Assembly (NCBI RefSeq): GCF_001411805.1 | Contig: NZ_CP007212.1 | Location: 620,001 to 684,000 of the forward strand | Direction: 5' to 3' | From: Burkholderia plantarii | Lineage (GTDB): Bacteria > Pseudomonadota > Gammaproteobacteria > Burkholderiales > Burkholderiaceae | Length of the DNA stretch: 64,000 bases | Shown: piece by piece, positions 47,679 to 57,193 of the stretch | Layout of the letters: every line of letters starts with the position of its first letter | Position numbering within the stretch: the stretch's first letter is position 1 | Translations under genes and position numbers: made by a program | The notes under the pieces: generated by a model | The model's database searches: none | Seen by the model: only the letters and a program-made list of their open reading frames with translations | What the model was told of the DNA's origin: nothing

Positions 47679-48731
47679 TCAGTCGGGCTCGCGCCGCGTG
47701 AGCAGCATGGCGTCGCCGTAGCTGAAGAAGCGGTAGCGTCCGGCGATCGCGTGGCGGTACGCGGCGCGGATCGGCTCGATGCCGGCGAACGCCGACACCA
47801 GCATCAGCAGCGTCGATTTCGGCAGATGGAAATTGGTGACGAGCCGGTCCACCACACGGAACCGGTAGCCCGGCGTGATGAAGATGTCGGTCTCGGCACG
47901 GGTGGCCGCGAGCGGCCGGCCGGCCGCCTCGGCGTCGCGCGCGGCCGCTTCCAGCGCGCGCATCGAGGTGGTGCCGACCGCGATCACCCTGCCGCCGCGC
48001 GCGCGGGTGGCCGCGATCCGCTCGACCAGCGCGTCGGTCAGCTCGTACCACTCGCTGTGCATCTTGTGTTCGGCGATGTCGTCGACGCGCACCGGCTGGA
48101 ACGTGCCGGCGCCCACGTGCAGCGTGAGCGTGGCGGTCTCGATGCCGCGCGCGCGCAGCGTGGCGAGCAGCGCGTCGTCGAAGTGCAGGCCGGCGGTGGG
48201 CGCGGCCACCGCGCCGGGGTTGTTCGCGAACACGGTCTGGTAGCGCGTCTCGTCGGTCGCGTCGGGATCGTGCTCGATGTAGGGCGGCAGCGGCAGGCGG
48301 CCGTGGCGCTCGATCAGCGTCAGGCAGTCGTCGGGGAAATGCAGCGTGAAGAACGGCTCGACGCGCTCGCCGACCGTCACCTCGAACGCGTCGGCGAGCG
48401 TGAGCGTGGTGCCGGCCGCCGGGCTCTTGCTGGCGCGGATCTGCGCCAGCGCCGTGCGCGGGCCGGTCACGCGCTCGACCAGCACCTCGATCCGGCCGCC
48501 GCTCGCCTTCTGGCCGAAGAAGCGCGCCTTCAGCACCTTGGTGTCGTTGAACACCAGCAGGTCGCCGGCGGCGAGGCAGTCGGGCAGCTCGGTGAAGCGG
48601 CGGTCGACGAGCCGCGCGGGCGTGGCGGCGCCGTCCACCTCGAGGAGCCGGCTCGCGCTGCGCTCGGGCAGCGCCGTCTGCGCGATCAGCTCGGGCGGCA
48701 GGTCGAAATCGAAATCGGAAAGCTTGAACAT
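47679..48731 (-). CDS. queA: S-adenosylmethionine:tRNA ribosyltransferase-isomerase
   Basis: QueA moves the ribosyl group of SAM on to preQ1-modified tRNA to give epoxyqueuosine. The 350-residue protein opens [30 protein letters not shown]. It contains [67 protein letters not shown], and [34 protein letters not shown], all family signatures. It is divergent from recG and probably co-transcribed with tgt. Confidence 0.97.
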   Translation of the reverse strand: MFKLSDFDFDLPPELIAQTALPERSASRLLEVDGAATPARLVDRRFTELPDCLAAGDLLVFNDTKVLKARFFGQKASGGRIEVLVERVTGPRTALAQIRASKSPAAGTTLTLADAFEVTVGERVEPFFTLHFPDDCLTLIERHGRLPLPPYIEHDPDATDETRYQTVFANNPGAVAAPTAGLHFDDALLATLRARGIETATLTLHVGAGTFQPVRVDDIAEHKMHSEWYELTDALVERIAATRARGGRVIAVGTTSMRALEAAARDAEAAGRPLAATRAETDIFITPGYRFRVVDRLVTNFHLPKSTLLMLVSAFAGIEPIRAAYRHAIAGRYRFFSYGDAMLLTRREPD

Positions 48732-48908
48732 GAACTGGGAAATGGGGACCAGACCGGGGCACGGCGGGGGGCGTGGCGGCGTGCATGCCGCGCAGCGCCG
48801 GCGCGAGCCGCTATGATGGCGGGGTCGCGCGGCTCGCGGGCGCCGCCCGGTCGTGCGACGTCAAAGCCGATATTGTACGTTGCTTGTCCCTTGCGAACTT
48901 CCGATCCG

Positions 48909-51389
48909 ATGCCCGTACCCGCCCGCCGCTCCGTTTCCGCCGCTGCCGCCACCGATGCCGGGTTCGGCGACGCCGCGCGCGAGGACGGCCCCGGCGCTCC
49001 GGCGGACCCGCCGACGCGCGGCCGCGCACCGCGGCGCGGCCGCGATGGACGGCTCGCCGAGCCCGCCGTGGAAGCAGCCGACGCCTCGCGCGGCGAGGGG
49101 AGCGAAGGCGGCCCCGGTGCGGCGCGCGCGACGGATCCGGACGATGCCGGAGCATCGCCGAAGACGCCGGCCCGGCGTGGCCGCCGAAAGAGCAGCGGGG
49201 CCGACGAGCCCGGCGGCGACGCGCCGGCCGGCAACCCCGCCGCCGCCGATGCCGCCGCCGCCGATGCCGACGACGCGGACGCGCCGCCCTCCAAGGGCGC
49301 GAAAACCGCCAAGCCGGCCAAGGCCGTGCCCGCCAAGCTCGTCAAGACCGCCGACAAGCTCGCCAAGCTCGGCCTCACGCGCTCGATCGATCTCGTGCTG
49401 CATCTGCCGATGCGCTACGAGGACGAGACCACGCTCACGCCGATCCGCGAACTGCTGCCCGGCGAGGTCGCCCAGACCGAGGGCGTGGTCTACGACAACG
49501 AGATCACCTACCGCCCGCGCCGCCAGTTGCTGGTGAAGCTGCGCGACGACGACGGCGCCGAACTGGTGCTGCGCTTCCTGAACTTCTACGGCTCGCAGGT
49601 CAAGCAGATGGCGGTGGGCCAGCGGCTGCGCGTGCGCGGCGACATCCGCGGCGGCTTCTTCGGGCTCGAGATCGTGCATCCGGCGGTGCGCGTGGTCGAC
49701 GAGAACACCCCGCTGTCGCAGGCGCTCACGCCGGTCTACCCGAGCACGGCCGGCGTCTCGCAGGCCTACCTGCGCAAGGCGATCGACAACGCGCTGTCGC
49801 GCACGCCGCTGCCCGAGCTGTTGCCGCCCGAGGTGGCCGCCGCGTACCTGCAGCCGCTCGGCGTGCCGGCGCTGGCCGACGCGGTGCGCCAGCTCCATCA
49901 TCCGGCCGTCGACGACGACGAGACCGCGCTGATCGACGGCACGCATCCGGCCTGGATCCGCATCAAGTTCGACGAACTGCTCGCGCAGCAGCTCTCGCTC
50001 AAGCGCGCGCACGAGGAGCGCCGCACGCGCGCGGCGCCCGCCATGCCGCGCCGCGCGCCGGCCGATGCCGGCTCGCTGGCCGCGCGGCTGCTCGCGGCGC
50101 TGCCGTTCGCGCTGACCGGCGCGCAGGCGCGCGTGGTCGACGAGATCTCGCACGACCTCACGCAGCCGCACCCGATGCAGCGACTGCTGCAGGGCGACGT
50201 CGGCAGCGGCAAGACGGTGGTGGCGGCGCTGGCCGCCGCGCAGGCGATCGACGCCGGCTACCAGGCCGCGCTGATGGCGCCCACCGAGATCCTCGCCGAG
50301 CAGCACGCGCGCAAGCTGCGCGGCTGGCTCGAACCGCTCGGCGTGACGGTGGCGTGGCTGGCCGGCAGCCTGAAGGCGAAGGACAAGCGCGCGGCGATCG
50401 AGGCCGCCGCGCTCGGCACCGCGCAGCTCGTGATCGGCACCCACGCGATCATCCAGGACAGCGTCGAGTTCGCGCGGCTCGGCCTCGTGATCGTCGACGA
50501 ACAGCACCGCTTCGGCGTGGCCCAGCGGCTCGCGCTGCGCGCCAAGGCGGGCGGCCCGGCCGGCTTCCAGCCGCACCAGCTGATGATGTCGGCCACGCCG
50601 ATCCCGCGCACGCTCGCGATGACGTACTACGCCGACCTGGAAGTCTCGACCATCGACGAGCTGCCGCCGGGCCGCAGCCCGATCGTCACCAAGCTGATCG
50701 GCGACGCGCGCCGCGAGGAGGTGATCGGCCGCGTGCGCGACGCGGCGTTGGGCGGGCGGCAGGTGTACTGGGTCTGCCCGCTGATCGAGGAGAGCGAGAC
50801 GCTGCAGTTGCAGACCGCCGTGGAAACCTACGAGACGCTCGTCGCGGCGCTGCCCGGCATCCAGGTCGGGCTGGTTCACGGGCGCCTCGCGCCGGCCGAG
50901 AAGGCGGCCGTGATGGAGGCGTTCTCGCGCAACGAGGTGCAGCTGCTGGTGGCGACCACCGTGATCGAGGTCGGGGTGGACGTGCCGAACGCCTCGCTGA
51001 TGGTGATCGAGCACGCCGAGCGCTTCGGCCTCGCCCAGCTGCACCAGCTGCGCGGGCGCGTCGGGCGCGGCACGGCGGCCTCGGCCTGCGTGCTGATGTA
51101 TAGCGGCCCGCTGTCGATCGCCGGCCGCGAGCGCCTGAAGACCATGCGCGAGACCAACGACGGTTTCGAGATCGCGCGCCGGGACCTGGAAATCCGCGGC
51201 CCCGGCGAGTTTCTCGGGGCGCGGCAATCTGGCGCCGCCATGCTGCGTTTCGCCGACCTGGAGCAGGACGGCTGGCTGATCGAGCCGGCCCGCGAGGCGG
51301 CCGGCGTGCTGATCGCGCGCCATCCGGACGTGGTGACCCAGCATCTGGCACGCTGGCTCGGCGCGCGCGAGCAGTTCCTGAAGGCCTGA
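48909..51389 (+). CDS. recG: ATP-dependent DNA helicase RecG
   Basis: RecG remodels stalled forks and D-loops. The 826-residue protein has the wedge/OB domain (LHLPMRYEDETTLTPIRELLPGE, then FLNFYGSQVKQMAVGQRLRVRGDIRGG), Walker A GDVGSGKTVVAALAAAQA, MAPTEILAEQHARKL, the DEQH box in LVIVDEQHRFGVAQR, MSATPIPRTLAMTYYADLEVS, and the C-terminal QLRGRVGRG and GPGEFLGARQSG (TRG region). The first 135 or so residues are Ala/Asp/Pro/Gly-rich with KPAKAV-type repeats, beyond the 690-residue core, and probably disordered. The ATG at 48909 has no clear ribosome binding site, so the start is less certain than the identity. Confidence 0.95.
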   Translation: MPVPARRSVSAAAATDAGFGDAAREDGPGAPADPPTRGRAPRRGRDGRLAEPAVEAADASRGEGSEGGPGAARATDPDDAGASPKTPARRGRRKSSGADEPGGDAPAGNPAAADAAAADADDADAPPSKGAKTAKPAKAVPAKLVKTADKLAKLGLTRSIDLVLHLPMRYEDETTLTPIRELLPGEVAQTEGVVYDNEITYRPRRQLLVKLRDDDGAELVLRFLNFYGSQVKQMAVGQRLRVRGDIRGGFFGLEIVHPAVRVVDENTPLSQALTPVYPSTAGVSQAYLRKAIDNALSRTPLPELLPPEVAAAYLQPLGVPALADAVRQLHHPAVDDDETALIDGTHPAWIRIKFDELLAQQLSLKRAHEERRTRAAPAMPRRAPADAGSLAARLLAALPFALTGAQARVVDEISHDLTQPHPMQRLLQGDVGSGKTVVAALAAAQAIDAGYQAALMAPTEILAEQHARKLRGWLEPLGVTVAWLAGSLKAKDKRAAIEAAALGTAQLVIGTHAIIQDSVEFARLGLVIVDEQHRFGVAQRLALRAKAGGPAGFQPHQLMMSATPIPRTLAMTYYADLEVSTIDELPPGRSPIVTKLIGDARREEVIGRVRDAALGGRQVYWVCPLIEESETLQLQTAVETYETLVAALPGIQVGLVHGRLAPAEKAAVMEAFSRNEVQLLVATTVIEVGVDVPNASLMVIEHAERFGLAQLHQLRGRVGRGTAASACVLMYSGPLSIAGRERLKTMRETNDGFEIARRDLEIRGPGEFLGARQSGAAMLRFADLEQDGWLIEPAREAAGVLIARHPDVVTQHLARWLGAREQFLKA

Positions 51390-51591
51390 CGGTCACGCGC
51401 CCGGGCCGCGCCGCCTCGCCGGGAAGGCCGCCCGGCGGGGCGTTCACCGTTCGCTCCGCGGCCGCGTTCGAACCGGCCCCGAGAGCGCCGGACCACCTGC
51501 CGCAAAATATGACGGTCGAGAAGGCTGGCGAAATGGGCCTATCCGGTGTATAAATTAAAGCTATCGTTTTTATCCATCTGATTGACCCACA

Positions 51592-52551
51592 ATGACGCTT
51601 ACTGAACTCAAATACATCGTCGCGGTCGCGCGCGAGCGGCATTTCGGCCGCGCGGCCGAAGCGTGCTTCGTAAGCCAGCCCACGCTGTCGGTCGCGATCA
51701 AGAAGCTCGAGGACGAGCTCAACGTGCAGATCTTCGAACGCGGCGCGAGCGAGGTGAGCGTGACGCCGATCGGCGACCAGATCGTCACGCAGGCGCAGCG
51801 CGTGCTCGAACAGACCTTCGCGATCAAGGAGATCGCCAAGCAGGGCAAGGACCCGCTGGTCGGCCCGTTCCGGCTCGGCGTGATCTACACGATCGGGCCG
51901 TACCTGCTGCCCACGCTCGTCAAGCAGATGATCCGCCGCGTGCCGCAGATGCCGCTGATGCTGCAGGAGAACTACACGCTCAAGCTGCTCGAGCTGCTCA
52001 AGCAGGGCGAGATCGACGCGGCGATCATGGCGCTGCCGTTCCCCGAGACCGGGCTGATGGTGCGCCCGCTCTACGACGAGCCGTTCGTGGTCGCGCTGCC
52101 GTCGAGCCATCCGTGGTCGAAGCGCCGCAAGATCGACGCGGCCGACCTCAAACAGGAAACCATGCTGCTGCTCGGCAACGGCCATTGCTTCCGTGACCAC
52201 GTGCTCGGCGTCTGCCCCGAGCTGATGCATTTCTCGCAGACGGCCGACGGCATCCAGAAGACCTTCGAGGGCTCGTCGCTGGAGACGATCCGCCACATGG
52301 TGGCGAGCGGGGTCGGGATCACCGTGCTGCCGCGCATGTCGGTGGCCGAGATCGGACCGACCGCCAACAACACCGATTCGGACCTGCTGTCCTACGTGCC
52401 GTTCGACGAGCCGGTGCCGGACCGCCGCGTGGTGCTGGTGTGGCGCAAGAGCTTCACGCGCATGCCGGCGATCGACGCGATCAGCGAGGCGATCTCGGCC
52501 TGCGTGCTGCCCGGCGTCGCCAAGCTCGACATGCCCGCCACGCTGAACTGA
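51592..52551 (+). CDS. oxyR: peroxide-sensing LysR-type regulator OxyR
   Basis: OxyR senses hydrogen peroxide through a disulfide switch and activates antioxidant genes. The 319-residue protein has the LysR helix-turn-helix at residues 16-45 (RHFGRAAEACFVSQPTLSVAIKKLE). The two redox cysteines are at C199 and C208 (GHCFRDHVLGVC), the same numbers as in E. coli OxyR. GVGITVLPRMSV follows in the effector domain. An AT-rich promoter region (TATAAATTAAAG near 51550) lies upstream. Its target catalase is 370 bases downstream behind an OxyR-type site. Placement next to recG is typical of betaproteobacteria. Confidence 0.96.
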   Translation: MTLTELKYIVAVARERHFGRAAEACFVSQPTLSVAIKKLEDELNVQIFERGASEVSVTPIGDQIVTQAQRVLEQTFAIKEIAKQGKDPLVGPFRLGVIYTIGPYLLPTLVKQMIRRVPQMPLMLQENYTLKLLELLKQGEIDAAIMALPFPETGLMVRPLYDEPFVVALPSSHPWSKRRKIDAADLKQETMLLLGNGHCFRDHVLGVCPELMHFSQTADGIQKTFEGSSLETIRHMVASGVGITVLPRMSVAEIGPTANNTDSDLLSYVPFDEPVPDRRVVLVWRKSFTRMPAIDAISEAISACVLPGVAKLDMPATLN

Positions 52552-52565
52552 GCGTCGCGCGCGAG

Positions 52566-52596
52566 ACCGGGGTGCGAACCGCCCCGGTTTTGTTTT
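52566..52596 (+). terminator. rho-independent terminator of oxyR
   Basis: The stem ACCGGGG (52566-52572) with CCCCGGT (52582-52588) is followed by TTTGTTTT, 14 bases past the oxyR stop. Confidence 0.82.
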
Positions 52597-52597
52597 G

Positions 52598-52641
52598 CCT
52601 ATCGAATAGATGAATTCAATTAAATATACAGATTCGATAGG
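52598..52641 (+). promoter_or_regulatory. probable OxyR binding site upstream of the catalase gene
   Basis: A 10-base perfect inverted repeat, CCTATCGAAT (52598-52607) and ATTCGATAGG (52632-52641), encloses an AT-rich core. In the 7-base register of OxyR sites it reads ATAG (52606), N7, CAAT, N7, ACAG, N7, compared with ATAG-N7-CTAT-N7-ATAG-N7-CTAT. The fourth element is poor. The site is directly upstream of a TATGCT hexamer (52648-52653) that could be the -10 box of the catalase transcript. Confidence 0.6.
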
Positions 52642-52728
52642 ATTTTTTATGCTGGCCTCCATGGGTTGCCCGAGGTGACCCGCCGGGAAGTCCGCTCCCG
52701 GCCCTGAACCTGAACCACGGAGCCCGCC

Positions 52729-52848
52729 ATGACGACCTTTTCCCGCCCCGCCGCCCCGGCCCGCGCGCTTTCCCGGACCCGCGCCGTGATCCGGCGCCTG
52801 CGGCCGCTGGCGTTCGCGTACCTCGAAGGTCGTCTGCTCGGCGCCTGA
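52729..52848 (+). CDS. small basic protein of 39 residues ahead of catalase
   Basis: A short frame begins ATG at 52729, with GGAG at 52720-52723 and good spacing. It encodes MTTFSRPAAPARALSRTRAV, continuing IRRLRPLAFAYLEGRLLGA. It is Arg-rich and could form one amphipathic helix. It has no signal peptide and no recognised domain. It lies between the OxyR-type site and the catalase gene, so it would be on the same peroxide-induced transcript. It may be a real small protein or a leader peptide. I do not recognise a family, and coding potential rests on the ribosome binding site and position only. Confidence 0.45.
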   Translation: MTTFSRPAAPARALSRTRAVIRRLRPLAFAYLEGRLLGA

Positions 52849-52923
52849 GCGCGCCCAGGACGCAGGCCAGTCGGCCGCGCCGCTTGTTCCGTTTCCGAAT
52901 TTCACCCGATCCAGGAGTCCGCC

Positions 52924-54384
52924 ATGAGCGACCGCAAAACCTTGACCCTTGCTTCCGGCGCTCCCGTCGCCGACAACCAGAACTCGATGACCGCCGGCCC
53001 GCGCGGGCCGGTCGCGCTGCAGGACGTGTGGCTGATCGAGAAGCTCGCCCACTTCGACCGCGAGGTGATCCCCGAGCGGCGCGTCCACGCCAAGGGCTCC
53101 GGCGCGTTCGGCGTGCTGAAGGTCGAGCACGACATCAGTCGCTACACGAAGGCGAAGCTGTTCGCCGCGGCCGGCACCGAGACGCCGCTCTTCATGCGCT
53201 TTTCCACGGTGGCGGGCGAGCGCGGCGCGGCCGACGCCGAGCGCGACGTGCGCGGCTTCTCGATCAAGTTCTACACCGAGGAAGGCAACTGGGACGTGGT
53301 CGGCAACAACACGCCGGTGTTCTTCATCCGCGATCCGCTGAAATTCCCGGACTTCATCCATACGCAAAAGCGCGACCCGTACACGAACCTGCGCAGCAAC
53401 GTGGCGGCCTGGGATTTCTGGACGCGCCATCCCGAATCGCTGCACCAGGTCACGATCCTGATGAGCGACCGCGGGATTCCGAAGAACTACCGGCAGATGC
53501 ACGGCTTCGGCTCGCACACCTATTCGTTCGTGAACGCCGACGGCGAGCGCTTCTGGGTGAAGTTCCACTTCAAGTCGCTGAACGGCATCGAGAACTACAC
53601 CGACGCGGAGGCGGCGGCGGTGGTCGCCGCCGACCGCGAGAGCGCGCAGCGCGACCTGATCGGCAGCATCGAGCGCGGTGAATTCCCGCGCTGGGCGTTC
53701 AAGATCCAGGTGATGCCGGAGGCCGACGCAGCCACGGTGCCGTACAACCCGTTCGACATCACGAAGGTCTGGCCGCACCAGGACTATCCGCTGATCGAGG
53801 TCGGCACCATCGAGCTGAACCGCAACGCGCAAAACTACTTCGCCGAGGTCGAGCAGGCCGCGTTCACGCCGGCCAACGTGGTGCCGGGCATCGGCTTCTC
53901 GCCGGACCGCCTGTTGCAGGGCCGCCTGTTCTCGTATGGCGACACGCAGCGCTACCGGCTCGGCGTCAACCATCACCAGATTCCGGTAAACGCGCCGCGC
54001 TGCCCGTTCCACGCGTACCACCGCGACGGCGCGATGCGCACCGACGGCAACCTCGGCGGCACCGTGAACTACGAGCCGAACCGCCACGGCGATTTCGCGC
54101 AGGACCGTCGCGCGCGGGAGCCGGCATGGCAGGGCGGCGCGGTCGATCACTACGATCACCGCGAGGACGACGATTACTACAGCCAGCCGGCCGCGCTGTT
54201 CCGGCTGTTCAGCGGCGCGGAGAAGGCGCGCCTGTTCGGCAACATCGCGCGTCATATCGACGGCGTGCCGGCCGGGATCGTCGCGGACGCGCTCGCCCAC
54301 TTCGCGAAGATCGATCCGGCCTACGCGGAAGGCGTAAAGCTGGCGATCGACGAAATCGCGGCGGCCGGGGCGCATTCCGCCTGA
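52924..54384 (+). CDS. katA: monofunctional heme catalase (KatA/KatB type)
   Basis: This catalase breaks down hydrogen peroxide. The 486-residue protein is a clade 3 small-subunit catalase: [23 protein letters not shown] holds the distal His, [20 protein letters not shown] the distal Asn, and [22 protein letters not shown] the proximal Tyr. It ends after an NADPH-type C-terminal region without the extra flavodoxin-like domain of large catalases, and there is no signal peptide. The gene sits downstream of oxyR and its probable binding site, with dps further down, so it is probably part of the peroxide response. The exact kat symbol is a guess. Confidence 0.93.
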   Translation: MSDRKTLTLASGAPVADNQNSMTAGPRGPVALQDVWLIEKLAHFDREVIPERRVHAKGSGAFGVLKVEHDISRYTKAKLFAAAGTETPLFMRFSTVAGERGAADAERDVRGFSIKFYTEEGNWDVVGNNTPVFFIRDPLKFPDFIHTQKRDPYTNLRSNVAAWDFWTRHPESLHQVTILMSDRGIPKNYRQMHGFGSHTYSFVNADGERFWVKFHFKSLNGIENYTDAEAAAVVAADRESAQRDLIGSIERGEFPRWAFKIQVMPEADAATVPYNPFDITKVWPHQDYPLIEVGTIELNRNAQNYFAEVEQAAFTPANVVPGIGFSPDRLLQGRLFSYGDTQRYRLGVNHHQIPVNAPRCPFHAYHRDGAMRTDGNLGGTVNYEPNRHGDFAQDRRAREPAWQGGAVDHYDHREDDDYYSQPAALFRLFSGAEKARLFGNIARHIDGVPAGIVADALAHFAKIDPAYAEGVKLAIDEIAAAGAHSA

Positions 54385-54517
54385 ACCCGGCGGCGGGGCG
54401 TTCGCCGCCTCCGCAGTGCTGTCCCGTAGTTGCAGCCCCGAGTGCGCCGGCGTCGGCCGCTCCGGGGTCATCCGCCGCCGCGAGCGGCAAGCCACGACAT
54501 TCGCAGGAGAACGTAAC

Positions 54518-54691
54518 ATGAACACGCCACGCCAGCACCCGCATGCCGGGCAGCCCGCCGGGCCTCGCGCCGTCGCCGTCAATCAGGCGGCCACTTCGGC
54601 GTTTCGCCAGACCTTCGGCCTCGCGGTGACGTTCGCCGGCATCGTGACGCTGGCCGCGCAGGCAGCGGCGCGTCTGCACGGTGCGGCTTGA
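54518..54691 (+). CDS. small membrane protein of 57 residues after catalase
   Basis: The ATG at 54518 follows AGGAGA at seven bases. The product has a hydrophilic N-terminus ([21 protein letters not shown]) and one hydrophobic helix ([19 protein letters not shown]), and it ends RLHGAA. No domain is recognised. It begins 133 bases after the catalase stop and is probably on the same transcript. A role alongside catalase is only inferred from position. Confidence 0.6.
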   Translation: MNTPRQHPHAGQPAGPRAVAVNQAATSAFRQTFGLAVTFAGIVTLAAQAAARLHGAA

Positions 54692-54857
54692 CGGCGCACC
54701 CGTGCCCGGCAAGGCGCCCGGCCGGTGCCGCTCATCCGTCCCTTTCGGGCGTTCTACGTTACACTGGGCGGGCTTGAATCGATCGTTTCAGGCAACACCA
54801 TCGGGGTATTCTCGACGCGTTTTCGCCGGTTCAACTCATCGACAAGGAGTCAGCAAC

Positions 54858-55346
54858 ATGGCCAAAAAGGGCAACGCAACGCAGATCAACATCGGCATCA
54901 GCGACAAGGACCGCAAGAAGATCGCGGAAGGCCTGTCGCGGCTGCTGGCCGATACGTTTTCGCTGTATCTGAAGACCCACTATTTCCACTGGAACGTCAC
55001 GGGGCCGATGTTCAACACGCTCCATCTGATGTTCGAGGAGCAGTACAACGAGCTCTGGCTCGCGGTCGATTTGATCGCCGAGCGAATCCGCACGCTGGGC
55101 GTGGTCGCGCCGGGCACCTACGGTGACTTCGCGAAGCTGACCTCGGTGCCGGAAGCGAGCGGCGTGCCGGTCGCGGAAGACATGATCCGCCAGCTCGTCG
55201 AGGGCCACGAGACGGTGGTGCGCACGGCGCGCGCGCTGTTCCCGGACGCCGACTCGGCGAGCGACGAGCCGACCGCCGACCTGCTCACGCAACGTCTGCA
55301 GACGCATGAAAAGACCGCCTGGATGCTGCGCTCGCTGCTGCAATAA
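54858..55346 (+). CDS. dps: DNA-protecting ferritin-like protein Dps
   Basis: Dps forms a 12-subunit shell that stores iron using hydrogen peroxide and binds DNA. The 162-residue protein has the basic N-terminus MAKKGNATQ, expected for DNA contact. The ferroxidase ligands are in [15 protein letters not shown] (His) and [23 protein letters not shown] (Asp/Glu). A four-helix bundle ends in [20 protein letters not shown] precedes the ATG at 54858. It follows the catalase cluster, fits an OxyR regulon, and ends at the terminator at 55385. Confidence 0.95.
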   Translation: MAKKGNATQINIGISDKDRKKIAEGLSRLLADTFSLYLKTHYFHWNVTGPMFNTLHLMFEEQYNELWLAVDLIAERIRTLGVVAPGTYGDFAKLTSVPEASGVPVAEDMIRQLVEGHETVVRTARALFPDADSASDEPTADLLTQRLQTHEKTAWMLRSLLQ

Positions 55347-55384
55347 GCGGTTGCCACAGGCGCGCACGCCGTCGTCGCGGCTGA

Positions 55385-55413
55385 ACCTCCCGCTCGCGCG
55401 GGAGGTTTTTTTT
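55385..55413 (+). terminator. rho-independent terminator of dps
   Basis: The stem ACCTCCCGC (55385-55393) with GCGGGAGGT (55398-55406) is followed by eight T. Confidence 0.92.
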
Positions 55414-55552
55414 CGTCCGTGGCTGGTGCGGTAACGGGGCGGCGGGCGCGGGCCGCGCCGGTTTACAATGCCCGCGAGCGCTTCCGTGGCGGGGCGCCGC
55501 CCGCCGCGCGCGGCAAGGCCCCGCCAGTCCGAGACCGAACCCCGAGATCCGC

Positions 55553-56005
55553 ATGAGCCGACGCCCCGATCCCCAGTCCTCCACCTGTCCCGTCGCGCGC
55601 GCCGTCGACGTGATCGGCGATCGCTGGTCGCTGCTGATCGTGCGCGACGCGTTCGACGGCATGCGCCGCTTCGGCGAATTCCAGCGCAACCTCGGCATCG
55701 CCCGCAACATGCTGGCCGACCGGCTGCAGGCGCTGGTCGGCGCCGGCGTGCTGGCGCTCGCGCCGGCCGCCGACGGCTCTGCCTATCAGGCCTACGAACT
55801 GACCGAGCGCGGCCGCGCGCTGTTTCCGGTGATCGTCGCGCTGCGCCAGTGGGGCGAGGCGCAGCTGTTCGCGCCCGGCGACGCGCACTCGCGGCTGGTC
55901 GAGCGCGACGGCGGCCGGCCGGTCGCGCCGATGCGCCCGCTCGCGCACGACGGCCTGCCGCTGGCGGCGGGCGACACGGTGGTCGTGAAGGTGGACGACG
56001 CCTGA
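55553..56005 (+). CDS. HxlR family winged-helix regulator
   Basis: The 150-residue protein has the HxlR domain near its start, with CPVARAVDVIGDRWSLLIVRDAFDGMRRFGEFQRNLGIARNMLADRL. A wing with YELTERGRALFPVIVALRQWGEAQLF follows, then a variable tail of about 45 residues. The Cys at residue 12 precedes the helix as in redox- or aldehyde-responsive members, but the signal is unknown. A TTACAAT box at about 55462 suggests its own promoter. No obvious target lies nearby; ubiA follows 140 bases downstream with a separate TTACAAT. Confidence 0.9.
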   Translation: MSRRPDPQSSTCPVARAVDVIGDRWSLLIVRDAFDGMRRFGEFQRNLGIARNMLADRLQALVGAGVLALAPAADGSAYQAYELTERGRALFPVIVALRQWGEAQLFAPGDAHSRLVERDGGRPVAPMRPLAHDGLPLAAGDTVVVKVDDA

Positions 56006-56144
56006 CCGGTCCACCATGCCCGTCCGCATCGCACCGCACCGCGCCGGGCCTTGCCCGGCCTCAGGCCGCGTGCTGGCGGCATGACGAGGCCGCGCGACCA
56101 TGCGCGTTACAATGCCGCCATCGTTTCCGTGGTGGAACCCCGAC

Positions 56145-57008
56145 ATGTTTGCCCGTTTCCCCCTCTATCTGAAGCTGGTCCGGATGGACAAGCCGATCGG
56201 CAGCCTGCTGCTGCTGTGGCCGACGCTGAACGCGCTGTGGATCGCCTCGAACGGGCGGCCCTCGCCGCTGCTGCTGGTGATCTTCATCGTCGGCACGCTG
56301 CTGATGCGCTCGGCCGGCTGCGCGATCAACGACTACGCCGACCGCGATTTCGACAGCCACGTGAAGCGCACCGTGGACCGGCCGCTGGCCTCGGGCAAGA
56401 TCCGCGCATGGGAGGCGGTGGCGATCGCGGCGGGCCTCGTGATCGCCGCGTTCCTGCTGATCCTGCCGCTCAATCTGTTGACGAAGGAACTGTCGGTGGT
56501 GGCCGTGATCATCGCCGGCACCTATCCGTTCATGAAGCGCTTCTTCGCGATTCCGCAGGCCTACCTCGGCATCGCGTTCGGCTTCGGGATCCCGATGGCG
56601 TTCGCGGCCGTGCAGGACACCGTGCCGCTGATCGCCTGGGTGATGCTGGCCGCCAACGTGTTCTGGTCGGTCGCCTACGACACCGCCTACGCGATGGTCG
56701 ATCGCGACGACGACCTGAAGATCGGCATGCGCACCTCGGCGATCACGTTCGGCCGCCACGACGTGCTGGCGATCATGCTCTGCTACGCGATGGTGTTCGC
56801 GATCTACGTCTGGGTCGGCCTGGTCGAGCGCTTCGGGCCGCTCTACTGGCTCGGCTGGGCCGTCGCGCTCGGCTGCTCGGTCTACCACTACACGCTGATC
56901 AAGGACCGCGACCGCATGAAGTGCTTCGCCGCGTTCCTGCACAACAACTGGCTCGGCGGCGCGCTGTTCGTCGGGATCGCCGCGCACTACGCGGTGGCCG
57001 CGCTCTGA
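56145..57008 (+). CDS. ubiA: 4-hydroxybenzoate octaprenyltransferase
   Basis: UbiA attaches the polyprenyl tail to 4-hydroxybenzoate, the membrane step of ubiquinone synthesis. The 287-residue inner-membrane protein has the two Asp-rich motifs of the family, [15 protein letters not shown] and [20 protein letters not shown], set in about eight or nine hydrophobic helices. It also has [22 protein letters not shown] at the start. I chose the ATG at 56145 because conserved sequence begins there. It is convergent with proC. Confidence 0.95.
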   Translation: MFARFPLYLKLVRMDKPIGSLLLLWPTLNALWIASNGRPSPLLLVIFIVGTLLMRSAGCAINDYADRDFDSHVKRTVDRPLASGKIRAWEAVAIAAGLVIAAFLLILPLNLLTKELSVVAVIIAGTYPFMKRFFAIPQAYLGIAFGFGIPMAFAAVQDTVPLIAWVMLAANVFWSVAYDTAYAMVDRDDDLKIGMRTSAITFGRHDVLAIMLCYAMVFAIYVWVGLVERFGPLYWLGWAVALGCSVYHYTLIKDRDRMKCFAAFLHNNWLGGALFVGIAAHYAVAAL

Positions 57009-57193
57009 GCGTGGCGGCCGGCGGCAACGGCCGGTGAGGTGAAAAGCGCGAGGCGGCCGGACAGGCCGCTTCGTCGTTTACGGCGCCGGGAGGCGCCGGA
57101 GGAGATCGGTGCGCGTTGCCTGCGGGGCGCCGGCAAGCCGCGCGGCCGGGCTGCTGCACGGCCGCCGTGGTCCGGTATGCGCGCCGCGTCGGC

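Noticed and set aside
50686..54582. A leftward open frame of almost 1300 codons across recG, oxyR and the catalase gene
   Set aside because: It runs antisense to three clearly real genes. Its translation is Arg/Ala/Asp/Val-rich and low in complexity, as expected of a shadow frame in high-GC DNA.
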